A DNA stretch of 64,000 bases from Whalleya microplaca (taxonomy: Eukaryota > Ascomycota > Sordariomycetes > Xylariales > Xylariaceae): assembly GCA_022497155.1 (NCBI GenBank), contig MU385716.1, positions 930,001-994,000 of the forward strand, in the 5' to 3' direction. The notes beneath the pieces were generated by a model. That model did no database searches and was not told the DNA's origin. It worked only from the letters and a program-made list of their open reading frames with translations. The translations under genes and the position numbers were made by a program. How positions within the stretch are numbered: the stretch's first letter is position 1; the number at the start of each line of letters is the position of its first letter. Below, piece after piece: positions 23,741 through 36,172 of the stretch.

Positions 23741-24933
23741 GACAATTGCAATTGAGCGCTAGCAGTCACTGCTCAGCCCATAGACTCTAGTGCTATACAG
23801 TCTACTTGGTTTCGGCAACTAAGACAATTGTGAAGTGATGGCTGGACTAGAACACTGAGAGACAGGCACGTGAAATGGTAAAATCATTCCGCTCAGAATT
23901 CGGAAATCTCATCATCAAACGGATGAACAGTCTTATTGTCACCGACTTGCACCAGAATATTCCATTGAATTCTTAAGACGGGCTGGTTTAAAGAGGAGGC
24001 CAGGATAATTGCTTCATGAGCGTTTCGTCAAGTTGCATGCGGGTTGTAATATTATATCGTGGTGATATTGAGAGACGCGTAGAGTACTTCATGCGCGTCG
24101 GAGATTTCCTAGAAAGTTAGATTCGTTGTAGGGCGAATGCTAACACCCCGATAGTTGTATAATACCGTATAACATATAAGTCAATGGACCTCTAATCTTA
24201 TCAAAGCTTGACTTGCCTATCTTAATCCTCGCTTTAGTCTACTGAAGAGCAATGAACCATCTACTTATTTGCTATACATTTCATACAGTATTTAGATTAG
24301 CGTCTGATATTTCAATTGATTATAGCACTGTATGGACGCTTGAGTGACAAATTGTACCGGTTAGGTATCTGAGCTGTTTCAATCAAAATCACTCAGAATT
24401 GTTTATGTAGACAGATAATCGCAGTGTATCGTATTGTATACGGTATCTTTCATAAACACATAGTTTATTATATCAATGTTGTGCGAGAATGGCACTTCAT
24501 CTTGCTTACTTGGGAATATTTTCATATAGTCTATACCTTGCTAGTCTCACTATACGGCAGAACTTGTATTCCTACCAATTTGCAAACACTCGGGACCTCA
24601 ACTTGAGAATCACAGTATAAGAACGACCCGGAGAGTTCCTTGTCAACAATGGGTATAGAAGGCGCCCGATAAAGCACCTGGGATCAAGGATACCTAAATC
24701 CTGACCTATCTGGGGTTTCCTGCGCGAGTCTCTGCGACGCCGTTTCAAACATATAGCACATGTCATATTTAGCTTACCAGTGTCCTTCACTGGGATGTCT
24801 CGCGCGACTGGACAAGGCAACCTCTTCCTCGAGCCCAAACGCTGTAGCGATTCCACTGTGGGTGGACAAATCTCGAAGCATTTCTGGGCCAAGCGCAGAG
24901 CAGATAGAGCGAATCATCTGGCCCAATGATCCA
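23741..24933. other. Intergenic region
   Basis: About 1.2 kb, AT-rich between 24000 and 24600, upstream of the paralogue and downstream of PYM. No supported gene. Confidence 0.6.
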
Positions 24934-25560
24934 TCATCCTTCTTGCTTTGAGTCAGGTGCACCATCCGACTTTTGGGCTGGAGTATTCGACAGCGGCTCG
25001 CCCTCGGCATCGAGGCCGAGTGCCTCGAGCTCCCTCACAAGTTCATTGATTTTGATGACCTTGGCGATCTGTTCAGGGAGTAGAGATTCGCCGCCTTCCT
25101 TCTTGTTCTTCAGGTCCTTCGCCTGTTTCAGCTTTTTCTTCAGATTTCGAGCCTTCTTCTCTTTCTCGACCTCAGGGTCAAGCTCTTCCGTCTTTGCACC
25201 ACTGTCGGCGGCTGGCGAGTCCTGCGACTCGGTGGCGGACTTTGCCTTCTTCCTTGCCTCGCGGCGCTTGGCATTCTTGTTACTGGCCGCCGATGTCGCT
25301 TCCTGCTTTTGCTCTTTGATACCCTCGGCTCCCGGTATGCCACCCTTGCCGCGATTGCGAAAAGTCTCGGCTGTGCGATTTTTGTAGACTTCGACATCCT
25401 CAGGTGGCCTGTACCCGGGTCTGATCTTGATCGCTTTCCTTGTAGTGCCATCTGCTCGCATAGACTCTGGGATGTGCCGCTCGCCACTGTTCTCGTCGGT
25501 GACGATGCCCGAGGTGGACGGCTGGACAGGCTGGGAAGGCTGGGAAGGCTGGGAAGGCAT
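24934..25560 (-). CDS. PYM / WIBG, partner of Y14-Mago
   Basis: A 208-residue single-exon gene. The N terminus after a PSQPSQPSQP repeat reads SGIVTDENSGERHIPESMRA, then GTTRKAIKIRPGYRPPEDVE, the conserved Mago-Y14-binding domain (about residues 17-60) of PYM. PYM binds ribosomes and removes exon junction complexes from translated mRNAs in the cytoplasm. The remainder is charged and helical (KKKLKQAKDLKNKKEGG, then KVIKINELVRELEALGL), matching the usual C-terminal coiled region. The start follows a run of CCTTCCCAG units, so an expansion there changes only the N-terminal PSQ repeat. Presence of PYM fits an intron-rich fungus that retains exon junction complex proteins. Confidence 0.9.
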   Translation of the reverse strand: MPSQPSQPSQPVQPSTSGIVTDENSGERHIPESMRADGTTRKAIKIRPGYRPPEDVEVYKNRTAETFRNRGKGGIPGAEGIKEQKQEATSAASNKNAKRREARKKAKSATESQDSPAADSGAKTEELDPEVEKEKKARNLKKKLKQAKDLKNKKEGGESLLPEQIAKVIKINELVRELEALGLDAEGEPLSNTPAQKSDGAPDSKQEG

Positions 25561-25700
25561 CTCGATAGATGATGGGAGGATCGTTTCGGGAAGGTATCGA
25601 CAACTGAGAAGGCTGCCTTAGTGCTTGCTGATAGCTCTGGGCCGTTGTGCCGCTGTAGGGCTGGATAGAACAGCAATGGGCAGTTACCTTCATGCCCTGA

Positions 25701-25742
25701 TAGGCGGGCAGGTGTTAGGCGGGCAGGTGTTAGGCGGGCAGG
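25701..25742. repeat. 15-bp tandem repeat, 2.8 copies
   Basis: The unit TAGGCGGGCAGGTGT is repeated without change. It lies about 140 bases upstream of the PYM start codon, so it is probably in the promoter or leader. CAGGTG/CACCTG E-box-like words recur once per unit. Confidence 0.85.
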
Positions 25743-26018
25743 CAGAAGAAAGAGCAGCCTGACACCCCCACCTACGCGCCACATTGATCAAATGGGCAAA
25801 AAGAAAGTGGGGTGCCCTGGGTCGCTGTCTGCCGGAAGCTTCGGCCAATGAGAAACAACCATTTCCCAAGCCTTCAATTCCGTGCGCAGGCCCAAGATTC
25901 TTTTTATGACATGCCATTCTGCATTTAACGAAAACCAATTGCAATTCTGTGACATCGCATCGTCCATCGCCTCACCTCTACACCCGTTGGTATCTATCTA
26001 CTCTAGACGGTATTCGCC

Positions 26019-26438
26019 ATGGTATAGTCTACCACCCCTTTTAGAGCCAATGGGTAAATCTTAAACTAATCGCGCAATAGGCTCCCGTACGCCCTTTCTA
26101 CAAGCAAGTCGAACTCTTATTACGCACAACGGACCCCTGAACTGACTATCGATCGCGCAGCGCTCTCTTCCGGAGAAACTACCAGATGTTGGGAGTTGTC
26201 TTTGCCGGGGCATTCTTCTTCGAGATGTAGGTGGTCTGGACATGCCGTGGGATATCGTACATTGGTTGATGGGAATCTAGGGCCTACGACACAGGCATGA
26301 ACAAGCTCTGGGACAACATAAACAAGGGAGTATGTTATGTCTGCCAGGGATTTCGATATGTGCCTGTTACTGACATGACGACAGCGACAATGGAAGGATA
26401 TCCGATCCCGATATGTTGAAGAAGCAGAAGAGGAATAA
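26019..26438 (+). CDS. QCR9: Cytochrome bc1 complex subunit 9 (QCR9)
   Basis: A 64-residue gene in five tiny exons: 26019-26021 (the ATG alone), 26081-26103, 26161-26226, 26281-26329 and 26385-26438. Splicing yields MAPVRPFYNALFRRNYQMLG, then VVFAGAFFFEMAYDTGMNKL and WDNINKGRQWKDIRSRYVEE, ending AEEE. This is the small single-span subunit 9 of respiratory complex III, inserted in the inner mitochondrial membrane through the hydrophobic VVFAGAFFF segment. All phases agree and total length matches the family. Intron 2 (26104-26160) uses a GCAAGT donor, the standard GC-AG form; no GT donor there keeps the family sequence YNALFRRNY. Intron 1 begins directly after the ATG with a weak GTATAG donor and is the least certain boundary. 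No exon is long enough to show as an open frame. Confidence 0.9.
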
Positions 26439-27459
26439 GCGGTAGCCCATTGAAATCCAGAGAGTCGGAGCGGTTGAAAAGGCACCTACGGCTTGAGGAC
26501 TGTACAATTGTACATTATAGACGAAATAAGAATACAAAACCCCCAACACGAAGTTTCCTGATCATCATTTCACACTCAACTGCGGTCTTTGTCTTGAAAA
26601 TCCATACAGTGTTCTATCAACGTACAACCATGAACTTCTATATTCATGTATAAAATTATTTAGTTCTGGAGAATTCTCTCCAATAAATTCATCCTGTCTG
26701 TGATACACACACACACACATATATATATATGACTTATAAGGGTGACTGTGGATGATAGGCTGTACCGACTATGGGAAGTTATCGGTATTAGATTGACAAG
26801 ATCAATTCACAAGGTGGAATGTGAAGGAAGAAAAGCGGCATCATTCCACGTGTAATACGTATAAATAACTACATATGGACCTTGGATAGGTCATTGAGTA
26901 TATACCTAGGTACTTACCTCAGTGCTATCTACAATACGCATACAGGTACTGTGTAACAGAACCTTGACTGTCACCTGAATCAGCATCCATGCAGGTGCGC
27001 ACATCTACATATATCTACGGTAGTGGCTGACAGGCTGAGTGGGCGCTAAGGTTCACTGTGACGATATCCACCAAGAGCTGAATCCGAGTCCAGCTTATCG
27101 CCTTATCGCCGATAAGAAACATCCTACGTATTGGAGGGGACGAGGCTGCCAATCACTTCAACTGATTCAAACATCAACAACATCCACCAACAGCTTCGGT
27201 TTGCTCTTGTTGTCTCGTCATAGGGTCATCGCCTCTGTTTGAATTTGTATATTGCAAATCGACCAACGGACCTTGGCATGCTCGATTAGTACACATCTGA
27301 GTCATCCACCAGAACGCCACAGTCCCTCATACACAATCTCTCATACACCGTCCCTCATACAGTCCCTCATAACTCTCCACCTCTCCACCGACAGACCTTC
27401 GACCCCTCTCTCCCCTTCTCACTAATGAGGCCAATAATGATACCACGCCTGATTTAGCC
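26439..27459. promoter_or_regulatory. Intergenic region and UBR1 leader
   Basis: One kilobase between QCR9 and UBR1, same orientation. It holds a CA/TA dinucleotide run (26705-26730) and, at about 27320-27375, several imperfect copies of CCCTCATACA just upstream of the UBR1 start, likely in the leader or core promoter. No other gene seen. Confidence 0.6.
26705..26730. repeat. (CA)n(TA)n microsatellite
   Basis: Alternating CA then TA dinucleotides, about 26 bases. Confidence 0.9.
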
Positions 27460-30400
27460 ATGGACACAACAATGTCTACGCAGGAGCTGCAGCTCTGTCA
27501 GCACTTGATCGAGCTGCCAAGACGCCATGGCTACCGCTACGAGGACCCTGCTTCCCGTGACCTTCTATACAACCTCTTTTGGTCTATGGCCGGAGGTAAA
27601 CCCGAATACATGCGGCTGTTCTTCCCCGATGGCAAACTTACATCAAAGGGTACATTGAAGCTCAGAGAGGCCCAGGGAGCTTTGGAAGGCGCCGAATACA
27701 CCGAGGCCGCCCGAGGGAAGGCATGTGGTCATATCTTCAGGGCTGGCGAAGCATCATATGGTTGTAAGACATGCAGTACCGACGAAACTTGTTGCCTGTG
27801 CAGCAAGTGTTACAACGCCACAGATCATACAGGCCACATAGTTAGGATTTCGATATCTCCAGGAAATAGCGGCTGCTGTGATTGCGGTGATCCCGAGGCT
27901 TGGAAGACCCCGATGTTCTGCACCATCCACAGCGAGCGCGAGGAAGGTCGGTCCAAAGGAAAGGCCAAGGAGGCTGCTCCTCTCCCTGAGGATCTCGTTA
28001 CCAACATTCGCATGACCGTCTCTCGAGTACTCGATTTCATCTGCGATGTCATCTCCTGCGCCCCCGAACAGCTCCGACAACCAAAGACGAAAGAATCCAT
28101 CGAACAAGACGAGAAGATGTCCCGTTTAGCCTCGACATATTGTGGAGGAGATATCGACTCGCCTGAGGAATGGGCTTTGACGCTTTGGAATGACGAGAAA
28201 CATACCGTTAAGGAAGTCCAAGACCAAGTTGCCCGGGCCTGTAGCACGACTTCTAGCGAAGGGTATAACCGCGCCGTGGAAACCGACTCGATTGGCCGAA
28301 GTATTTTGAAGTATGACACAAGTATCGAGAAACTATTAAAATGCGCCACCATTCTTGAACATATCAAAATCACCGTCACCATTCGGTCCTCGCGAGATAC
28401 ATTTCGAGAGCAAATGTGCGGAGCTATGATTGACTGGCTCAACGACATTTCGGGATGTATGGTGGGAACCGATGACAATATTCTCCGTATGGTCGTCTGC
28501 GAGGAACTCTTAAAACCATGGCAAAAAGGTAGTCCTGGAACGCATGCTGTGCCCGGCAAGGATGGACTCGAGGATGAGGCCAAGCTTGAATACGATCCGC
28601 TTGAGGCACACACAGCAACAATATTCGTACAACGAGCTAGAATACTCGCAGAAACGAGGAACACAGCCACTCTAGCCGGGTTGGTCGATTCAGACGACGA
28701 CGATGACGACGACGAGGATGAGGATATGGACGGTGGCAATCGGACACCTTCTAGTGGAGATGAAGACAATGAGGAGGACGATGACGAGGACGAGGATGTT
28801 ATGATGGTGGACGCACGCCCAGATGCAAGCGGCGATGTAAATGTACCGGACTGGATCGGGCCAACAGTCGCCTCGCTCGAAGAGGAAGAAGCGACAATGG
28901 CAGGCTATCCACCACCTCCACCACCACCCCCTGTGCCGAGACGCGTAACTCGTGATCGAGATCTTACGCCCTCAGACTCTGATACCGCTGAGCCATTGAT
29001 CGCTCCAACGGTATATGCAAAAGCCTTAAATCTCGAGATCCCCAAGACGCCTGGTCTATCAAAGACAGATAAGTCAGGACCTCCAAAGCCAGGGAGGTAC
29101 TGGGTCGAGACACCGGCGGCCTATATGGAACGTGACAGTGTCCATCCATTTGAGGACGTCTTTCAGCGAGTTCGGCTTGACTGGTTGATCCTCTTCGACT
29201 TAAGGATGTGGAAGAAAGTTCGCAACGACTTACGATCATTGTACATTTCAACAGTCGTCACCATTCCCGAATTCAAGAGAGTTCTAGGTCTTCGATTCGC
29301 TGCCCTATATACGACACTAGCGCAGCTGTACCTCATCGGAGATCGGGAACCGGATCACTCGATCATCAACATTTCTCTACAGATGCTGACTACACCTTCT
29401 ATAACTGCCGAAGTGGTAGAGAGGGGCAATTTCTTGACAACCCTCATGGCTATTCTGTATACCTTCTTAACTACCAGACAGGTTGGCCACCCATGGGAAG
29501 TGTCTTCCAGCGCCGTCCTTGGGTTTGACACGGGATCCGTAACAAACCGCCGAATGTATCATTTCTACGTTGATCTGAAATTTCTCCTCGGCTCCCCTCA
29601 CGTCCAAGAGCGGATGAGAACTGAAGAGAGATATTTGATGCAATTCTTTGATCTGGTGAAGCTTCACCAAGGTATCTGCCCGAACGTCCGAGCCGTCGGT
29701 GAGCACGTGGAATATGAAACAGACAGTTGGATAGGAGCCTCCTTGATGACACGCGAAATAAACCGTCTTTGCAGGCTTTTGGCAGGCGCCTTCCGTAATC
29801 TCCCTGAACAGGACTCGCTCTACGTGTCCAAAGCTATTAGAGCAGCCGCAAAAAATGTTATCATCAACTCGATCGGGGCCGAGCGTGCTAGGTTCACTCA
29901 AGCTGAGATCAAAGATGAGGTCAGGTTCAAGGCGTTGACTGATTTCGAATTTGCCGGCGAGTCAAATAAATTTGACGTGGTCAAGTTTGTTGTAGAGGAG
30001 CAGTCGATCAGCTTCCATCACGCATTACATTACACGCTATCATGGCTGATTGAGTGTGGAAAGCAAATGTCTGTGCAGCAGCTCAGGTCGGTCTTGAGCT
30101 TCACGTCCCAGGAACTTAAGATGAAGCCTAGGTCGATGGGCCGAAAGATCATGCCTAAGCGAGACTATGGCGATGAAGATTACCTCATGGCCGCATTCGA
30201 TTATCCCCTACGAGTATGCACATGGCTGGCTCAGATAAAAGCAGGAATGTGGGTACGCAATGGTATCAGTCTCCGGCACCAGGCTGGGACTTATCGAAAC
30301 ATACTTCATCGGGACGTTACCCATGCCCGAGATATTTTCCTGCTCCAGACTGCCATGGTAGTCTGCAACCCCAGCCGTGTTCTTGCTTCCATTGTTGATC

Positions 30401-33400
30401 GCTTTGGCATGGAGCACTGGGTCAAGGGCTTGTTTGAAGTGACTTCGAGTGGCCAGGATGAGATTCAGCATCTAGATGTAGTCGAGGACATGATTCATCT
30501 TCTGATTATAATGCTGAGTGATCGAGCATCCCTCGTCCCAGTCGATGACGAGCACCAAACCCACCTCATGGCTATGCGGCGAGATATTACCCATGTTCTA
30601 TGCTTCCGGCCATTGTCCTTCAACGAAATCACCAACAAATTACCAGAGAAATTCCACGAGCAGGAGGACTTCCACCGCGTACTAGATGAGGTGGCCACAT
30701 TCAAGCCTCCTGAGGGCGTGTCGGATGTGGGAACTTTTGAGCTCAGGCCGCAGTTCATCGAGGATGTCGATCCTTACATTGCTCACTATAACAAAAATCA
30801 ACGAGAAGAATCGGAGGCCGCTTATCGCAAATGGATGGCGAACAAGACGATGAAGCTTCCCGAAGAAATCGTATATGAGCCCAGGCTGCGACCGATTGAG
30901 TCTGGTGCCTTCACGGGGTTGGCGCAGTTCACTGGTACTGGGATGTTTGCGCAGATTATCTACTACTGCTTACTCTATCCCCTCGTGGCTGCTAAGTTTA
31001 CCCCCAAGGTCCCATTCACTAGAATAGAAACGTTCTTGCAGGTTGTGCTGCACTTGATCCTCATAGCAATTTCCGAGGATAAGGCAGAGGAGCATTCCGC
31101 GAACGAGACGGGGTCATTCGTCTATATTGCGTTGACAACACATGCTCGCAGTAACTACATGCAAGATGCTCCAGCTGCAAAGACAATTGTCTCCCTCTTA
31201 GATATGATGTCGACTAAAGAAGAGCTCAAGTCCTGCCACTCCAAGATTTCCCTGATCCTGAAGCGAATGAGACAGAAGTATCCTCAGCACTTTGACACAG
31301 CCTACATGCGATTGGGGATACCGGTAGACAGGATTGATACAGCGTCTCCAGCAAGTGCGAACAACGGCGAAGAAGAACGCGAGCGGAAAAAGAGGGCCGC
31401 ACTCGACCGTCAAGCCAAGGTCATGGCGCAGTTCCAACAGCAACAAAAAAGCTTCCTGGAAATGCAAGGGGACATCGACTGGGGAGAGGAAGACCTGGAT
31501 GAGATGAATGATGGCCAGCCGATCGAGGAGCAGAAGAATTATTGGAAGTACCCAAGAGGCACGTGCATACTGTGTCAAGAAGAAACCGATGATGGGCGTC
31601 TGTACGGGACTTTCTCACTTTTCACTGAGAGCAAGATCTTGCGCCAAACCGACCTCCAAGATCCCGATTTTGTTAGAGAGGCTGCAGGCACACCGGTCAA
31701 CTTAGATCGCTCAGCTGAAGCTATACGCCCCTTTGGTCTTGCCCACGAGAACAGAAAGATGGTAGAGAAAGTCCACGCATCTGGACAGACATTCCTAGAA
31801 GAAAAACAAGGCGTCGGCAAGGGCTTCCCCGCTAAGATTTGTCGATCAGGACCTGTGTCTGTGGGCTGTGGTCATATAATGCACTTTACCTGCTTCGACC
31901 TGTACATGGAGGCAACGCAACGCCGACATGGACATCAAATTGCCCGCCACCATCCCGAGTCTTTGGACAAGTTAGAGTTTGTCTGTCCTCTTTGCAAGGC
32001 CCTTGGAAACGCATTTCTACCCATCACTTGGGACGGCAAAGAAGAGGCTTACCCCGGTATTCTCCAGACTGATACCGACTTATCTTCCTTCATGGACTTG
32101 CACCTGAGCGAACTTCACCATACCGCGGTAGCGCCTCATGACCTAGCTCAGACTGCATTCCTCAATTATCTACTCACGAAAATGCCGGAGAGACTACAAG
32201 ACAAAACCAATGTTGCACCCATGAGCCTCTGGGATCCCATCGGCATACGGTCAGCATCGTCAGTAACTTCTTCCAGTGATGCCTTTTCTGGAGCAGTCAC
32301 TCCTGGATCAAGCGTTCGGTCGGGCTCGCCATCAGAGCCACATGGTGATAAAGAGTTGATGCTCATCTACCGACGTCTGCGCGATACGCTTCGTAAGAAC
32401 AAGCTCACTGTGGCGCCTGATAGCAAAGATAAGGAAGACGATCTGTATGCTAGCGACACCTTAGCACAGTCTGTTGGCTTCTCAATTTCTGCGGCCGAGA
32501 TACAACAACGCGGCGTGGAGGCTCAGTATGGAATGACTCTGATCGAGAGGATCCCCGAGCAAATATTGATTCAGCTGAGAATTCTGGCCGAGACGGTCTC
32601 TTCTTACATAGCAGTTGGTGGTCTCCGATATGGGGGAGACAACCAGATCGAGAAGGAGTTCCGCAAAGCCAGCGAGCGCCAGCATTGCCAACTCTTCGTA
32701 TCGGCTTACTATGATCAAGAGACGAAGACCAGCGGCCGGCCGTTTGATGAGTATCCGCCGCTCTTGAGCCAGGACTCATTCATATTCTTGTGCGAGGCTA
32801 TCTTCGGCATGTCTGTCGCGCAATGCATGGATACAATGCATTTGGTCCGCCTTTGCTATCTTGCTGAGATAGTCAAGGTAGTCCACCATATATCTCAGAA
32901 TCTCCCACTTTCTAAATGGCTCGAGAATAGGGGTAATCGGAACACAGAGGATCCTGCGATGAACAATTTTGCCAATTTCTTCAATTACATCACAGTATTT
33001 GGGATGAATGTCAGCCATGAGGTCCCAGAGCCATCCGTCGACCTACCCAACCTTGGATTCGACCAACCGGGCCTGGAAAGCTTAGAAGGCCTTCACTCTT
33101 TTGTCCGGAAGTATGCTCTCACATTCTTGCGAAAAGTGGCAATCCTCCTTCACGTCCATCAAGGTGTCGATTTCAACAGCCACATCTCTCCGGTCCCTGA
33201 AGCAGACGAGCTTACGCGTCTCACGGCCGCATTGCGACTACCATCCTTCGACGAGATGTGCACGGCATTAACCCCTCTGAGCACCCAGTTCGGCTGGCCC
33301 GCACGCACCGAAACCATCGTCCAGGGCTGGCTTCGCCATCAAATCAGCTGGCCCACCACGGGCGGCAGAAACCTGGCGGAGACCTTACCCGCCTCCGCGC

Positions 33401-33972
33401 AGATCAGCCACCCCGGTATCTTCGAGCTCATCGGTCTGCCCAAGAACTACGACGCGCTCATTGAGGAGTGCGCTAAGAGGAGGTGCCCGAAGACCGGCAA
33501 GGATCTGGCGGACCCCATCATCTGTCTCATGTGCGGCGACGTCTTCTGCGGGCAGACCATGTGCTGTCTTATGGAGTACCAGGATCCCGCGTCCAACAAG
33601 TCCGCGATCAGGATCGGAGGCGCGCAGCAGCACATGTTATTCAAGTAAGCAGTCTATATACCTACGCGCGTGTCGTACTTACTAACCAGATTCACCCCCT
33701 CCAGATGCCAAGGCAACATCGGGCTCTTCATCAACATCCGCAAGTGCGCCATCTTCTACCTGCACCGCACGTCGGGCAGCTTCAGCAACGCGCCGTACAT
33801 CGACAAGTACGGCGAGGTCGACATCGGGCTCCGCCACGGCCGCCCGCTCTACCTCAACCAGAAGCGCTACGACTCCATGGTGCGCACCATGTGGCTCAGC
33901 CACGGCGTCCCCAGCTTCATCAGTAGGAAACTCGAGGCGGACATTAACAGTGGCGGGTGGGAGACCATCTGA
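27460..33972 (+). CDS. UBR1: E3 ubiquitin ligase UBR1 (N-recognin)
   Basis: Ubiquitin ligase of the N-degron pathway: it recognises destabilising N-terminal residues and, with a Ubc2-type E2, marks proteins for the proteasome. Exons 27460-33644 and 33705-33972 (60-bp intron, GTAAGC..TCCAG); 2150 residues. A UBR box at about 88-158 carries the zinc Cys/His pattern (CGHIF, CKTC, CCLCSKCY, HTGH, CCDCGDPEAW) for basic N-ends. A ClpS-like domain (about 233-310, LTLWNDEKHTVKEV) serves hydrophobic N-ends. An acidic stretch (about 407-447) and a polyproline segment follow. The RING-H2 spans about 1369-1512 (CILCQEE, CGHIMHFTC, CPLC), and the C-terminal UAIN region (PIICLMCGDVFCG) is completed by the small second exon. 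A second ATG at codon 5 is possible. Confidence 0.95.
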
Positions 33973-34563
33973 GGAAATTGAAAAAATCGTCTGGGAACAA
34001 AGAAGCGAGCGATGCTCCGAACAGAACAGCACATGAACGTAGTTACGAATAGTTACACTTGATTGGGGGCGTTGTGGATGTGTTGAATATTTGTACGTTT
34101 GGGGGAGGAGTCTGTCTCTCATGCTATGCTATGTCAGAGTATTCAAGCTTTGTTATGGAGTTCAGTGGATGATGATGATGATGATTGGGATGATGCACAA
34201 CGGATTGGGCATTTACTACGCGATCGCTATATAGCATACCCCCCTTCATTTAAAGACAGGAGGCCTCCCTACTCTTGCATTCATAGGTACGGCAAGCCTG
34301 CTTGAAATTGAACAAGTCTTGACCTATTATTTTATTTTCTTTCCAAGTCGTGCCCATTGCCCAGTATTTCAGGGGTTGGCTTATCTCGCTTTGGTAATTG
34401 ACTATGACCGTTGTGTCCCTTATGCGTGACACTATTCATTGTTACTCCTGAGATGCTAGCAGGCTATCGTGCCAACTGAATAGCTGCTCAATCCATCCAC
34501 TTCCAAAGACTGTCGTCCCTTTCGTACGACCGTTCCCAACTTCGTCACATGTCTTCGCAGTAT
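33973..34563. other. Convergent 3' region
   Basis: About 590 bases between the convergent UBR1 and WD40 genes, probably both 3' untranslated regions. A short GATGAT run lies near 34170. No gene. Confidence 0.6.
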
Positions 34564-36172
34564 CTACTCCTCTTTCTTGACATCCTCATCCTTAAGAGGC
34601 GACTCGCTCCCACTAGTCGCGTCCTCCGCCTCGGCACTCAGGAGACACTTATTCGCGGCGCCAGCTTTCACGCCATTCACCTTTCCACTGCCATTCTTCT
34701 CCGCCCCCGCCTCTCCCTCTCCCCGTCCCTGATGTCGATACACCTTGATAGTACAGTCCTGGCCGGCGCTGACCATGGTATCCCCACAAACATCGACCCA
34801 GAAGCAGACGCCGTCGTGGCACCCACGAATCCGCTGGACGACCTCCTTGCTCTTGACGTCCCAGAGGACGACGTCGCCGTCCTCGCTGGGGGCGGCGACG
34901 AAGGCGGCTTCGCCGACGGTGCCGAAGCAGGCGCCGACGCTGAAGCGCGTGTTCGCGTGGCCCTGGTACGTCTTCTTCACCGTGCCCGACACGTAGTCCC
35001 ACAGCCGCAGGCACGAGTCCAGGCTAGAGGCCAGCACGTACCGCCCGTTGGGCGCGAAGCACACCGAGGTGATGGGCGGGTTGTCCTCGTGTACGAGTGT
35101 TCGTAGACATTGGCCCGTTGCTGTGTCCCATATTCGGCTGTCGAGGATAGATAGAAAGTTAATACGCCGTCACGATCAATATGTATGTGTATATATGTGC
35201 TGAGGGAAGAAGAAAAACTCACGTCAGCCCATCCGTGCTGCAACTGACCACCAGCGTCCCGTCCCGGCAGAAGTCGATGCCACTAACAGGGTCGCTGTGC
35301 GCGGGCAGACTCCGCATCAGCCTCCCAGCGCGGACATCCCACAGAAAAACCGCCTCGTCGTAGCTGCCGCTGGCGAGGATATTGCCCTTGGGCGAGAAGG
35401 CGAGGCAGTAGACGTAGTTGTGGTGGCCGAGGAGGGGTTTCGCGCGGGTGGGGCGGCCCGTGACGCGGTCCCAGAGGCGGATGGCCTTGTCGTCGGAGCC
35501 CGACGCCAGCGTCTTGCTGTCGGGCGACCAGGCCACGGCGGACACCCCGGCCATGTGGCCCACCAGCGTGTCCATGTGCTGCCCTGTCCCTGCGTCCCAG
35601 ATCCGGATCGTGCCGTCCGCCGACGCCGAGGCGATCCACCGCCCGTCGGGCGACACGCGTGCCTGCGACACCGGCTTGGTGTGCCCGATCAGCGCCAGCC
35701 GCGGCACGTAGTGCGGGCGCGCCGGCTGCCGGGCCGGCGGCGTCGAGGCGTCGTGGTCGTGGGTGTTGTGGTGGAGCGGTGTCCCCCGTGCGGATCGGGA
35801 GGAGCGTGAGGGCGTGCGGGAGTCGGAGCGGGATTGGGATTGGGAACGGGATGCTGATCGACTATCTGAGCGTGAGCGTGATCGCGATCTGGATCGGGAG
35901 CTGGAGGGAGAGCGATCGCTCGAGTAATAGTCGGTGTCTCGTCGGCGGGTGCGACTCCTACTTCGACTTCGACTGCGGCTGTGGCTGTGGCTTTCTGATC
36001 GGGGCTCTATCGTCTTCTCGCGTATGGATACGTGTAGGGTATGTGCGTCATCTCCCTTCTTCTCCGACGTCCCATATCGTGGCGGGGTATCCGTGCCCTC
36101 ATCGTGAACCCTCCGACGCTTGGAGGGGGGCGCAGGAAGGGGAGTGTTGGCGGTGGAATCGACTTCAGACAT
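34564..36172 (-). CDS. SWD3: WD40 protein, SWD3/WDR5-like COMPASS subunit
   Basis: Two exons, 35223-36172 and 34564-35137, with an 85-bp intron (GTGAGT..GACAG) that splits a WD repeat (STDGLT-RIWDTATGQC); 507 residues. After an Arg-Ser-rich N terminus (about residues 58-135) come seven WD40 repeats, with clear GH..WD pairs such as ALIGHTKPVS..RIWDAGTGQH, LVGHMAGVSAVAW..IRLWD, LLGHHNYVYCLAF..VFLWDVRAG and ITSVCFAPNGRYVL..LRLWDYVSG. Order and sequence fit WDR5/Swd3, the propeller core of the Set1 H3K4 methyltransferase complex, ahead of other WD40 families. The tail is acidic and Lys-rich. Shares a 1.4-kb divergent region with ISC1. Confidence 0.82.

Noticed and set aside
26120..26485. 121-codon minus-strand frame
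   Set aside because: It overlaps the QCR9 exons on the opposite strand, has no motif, and QCR9 explains the region.
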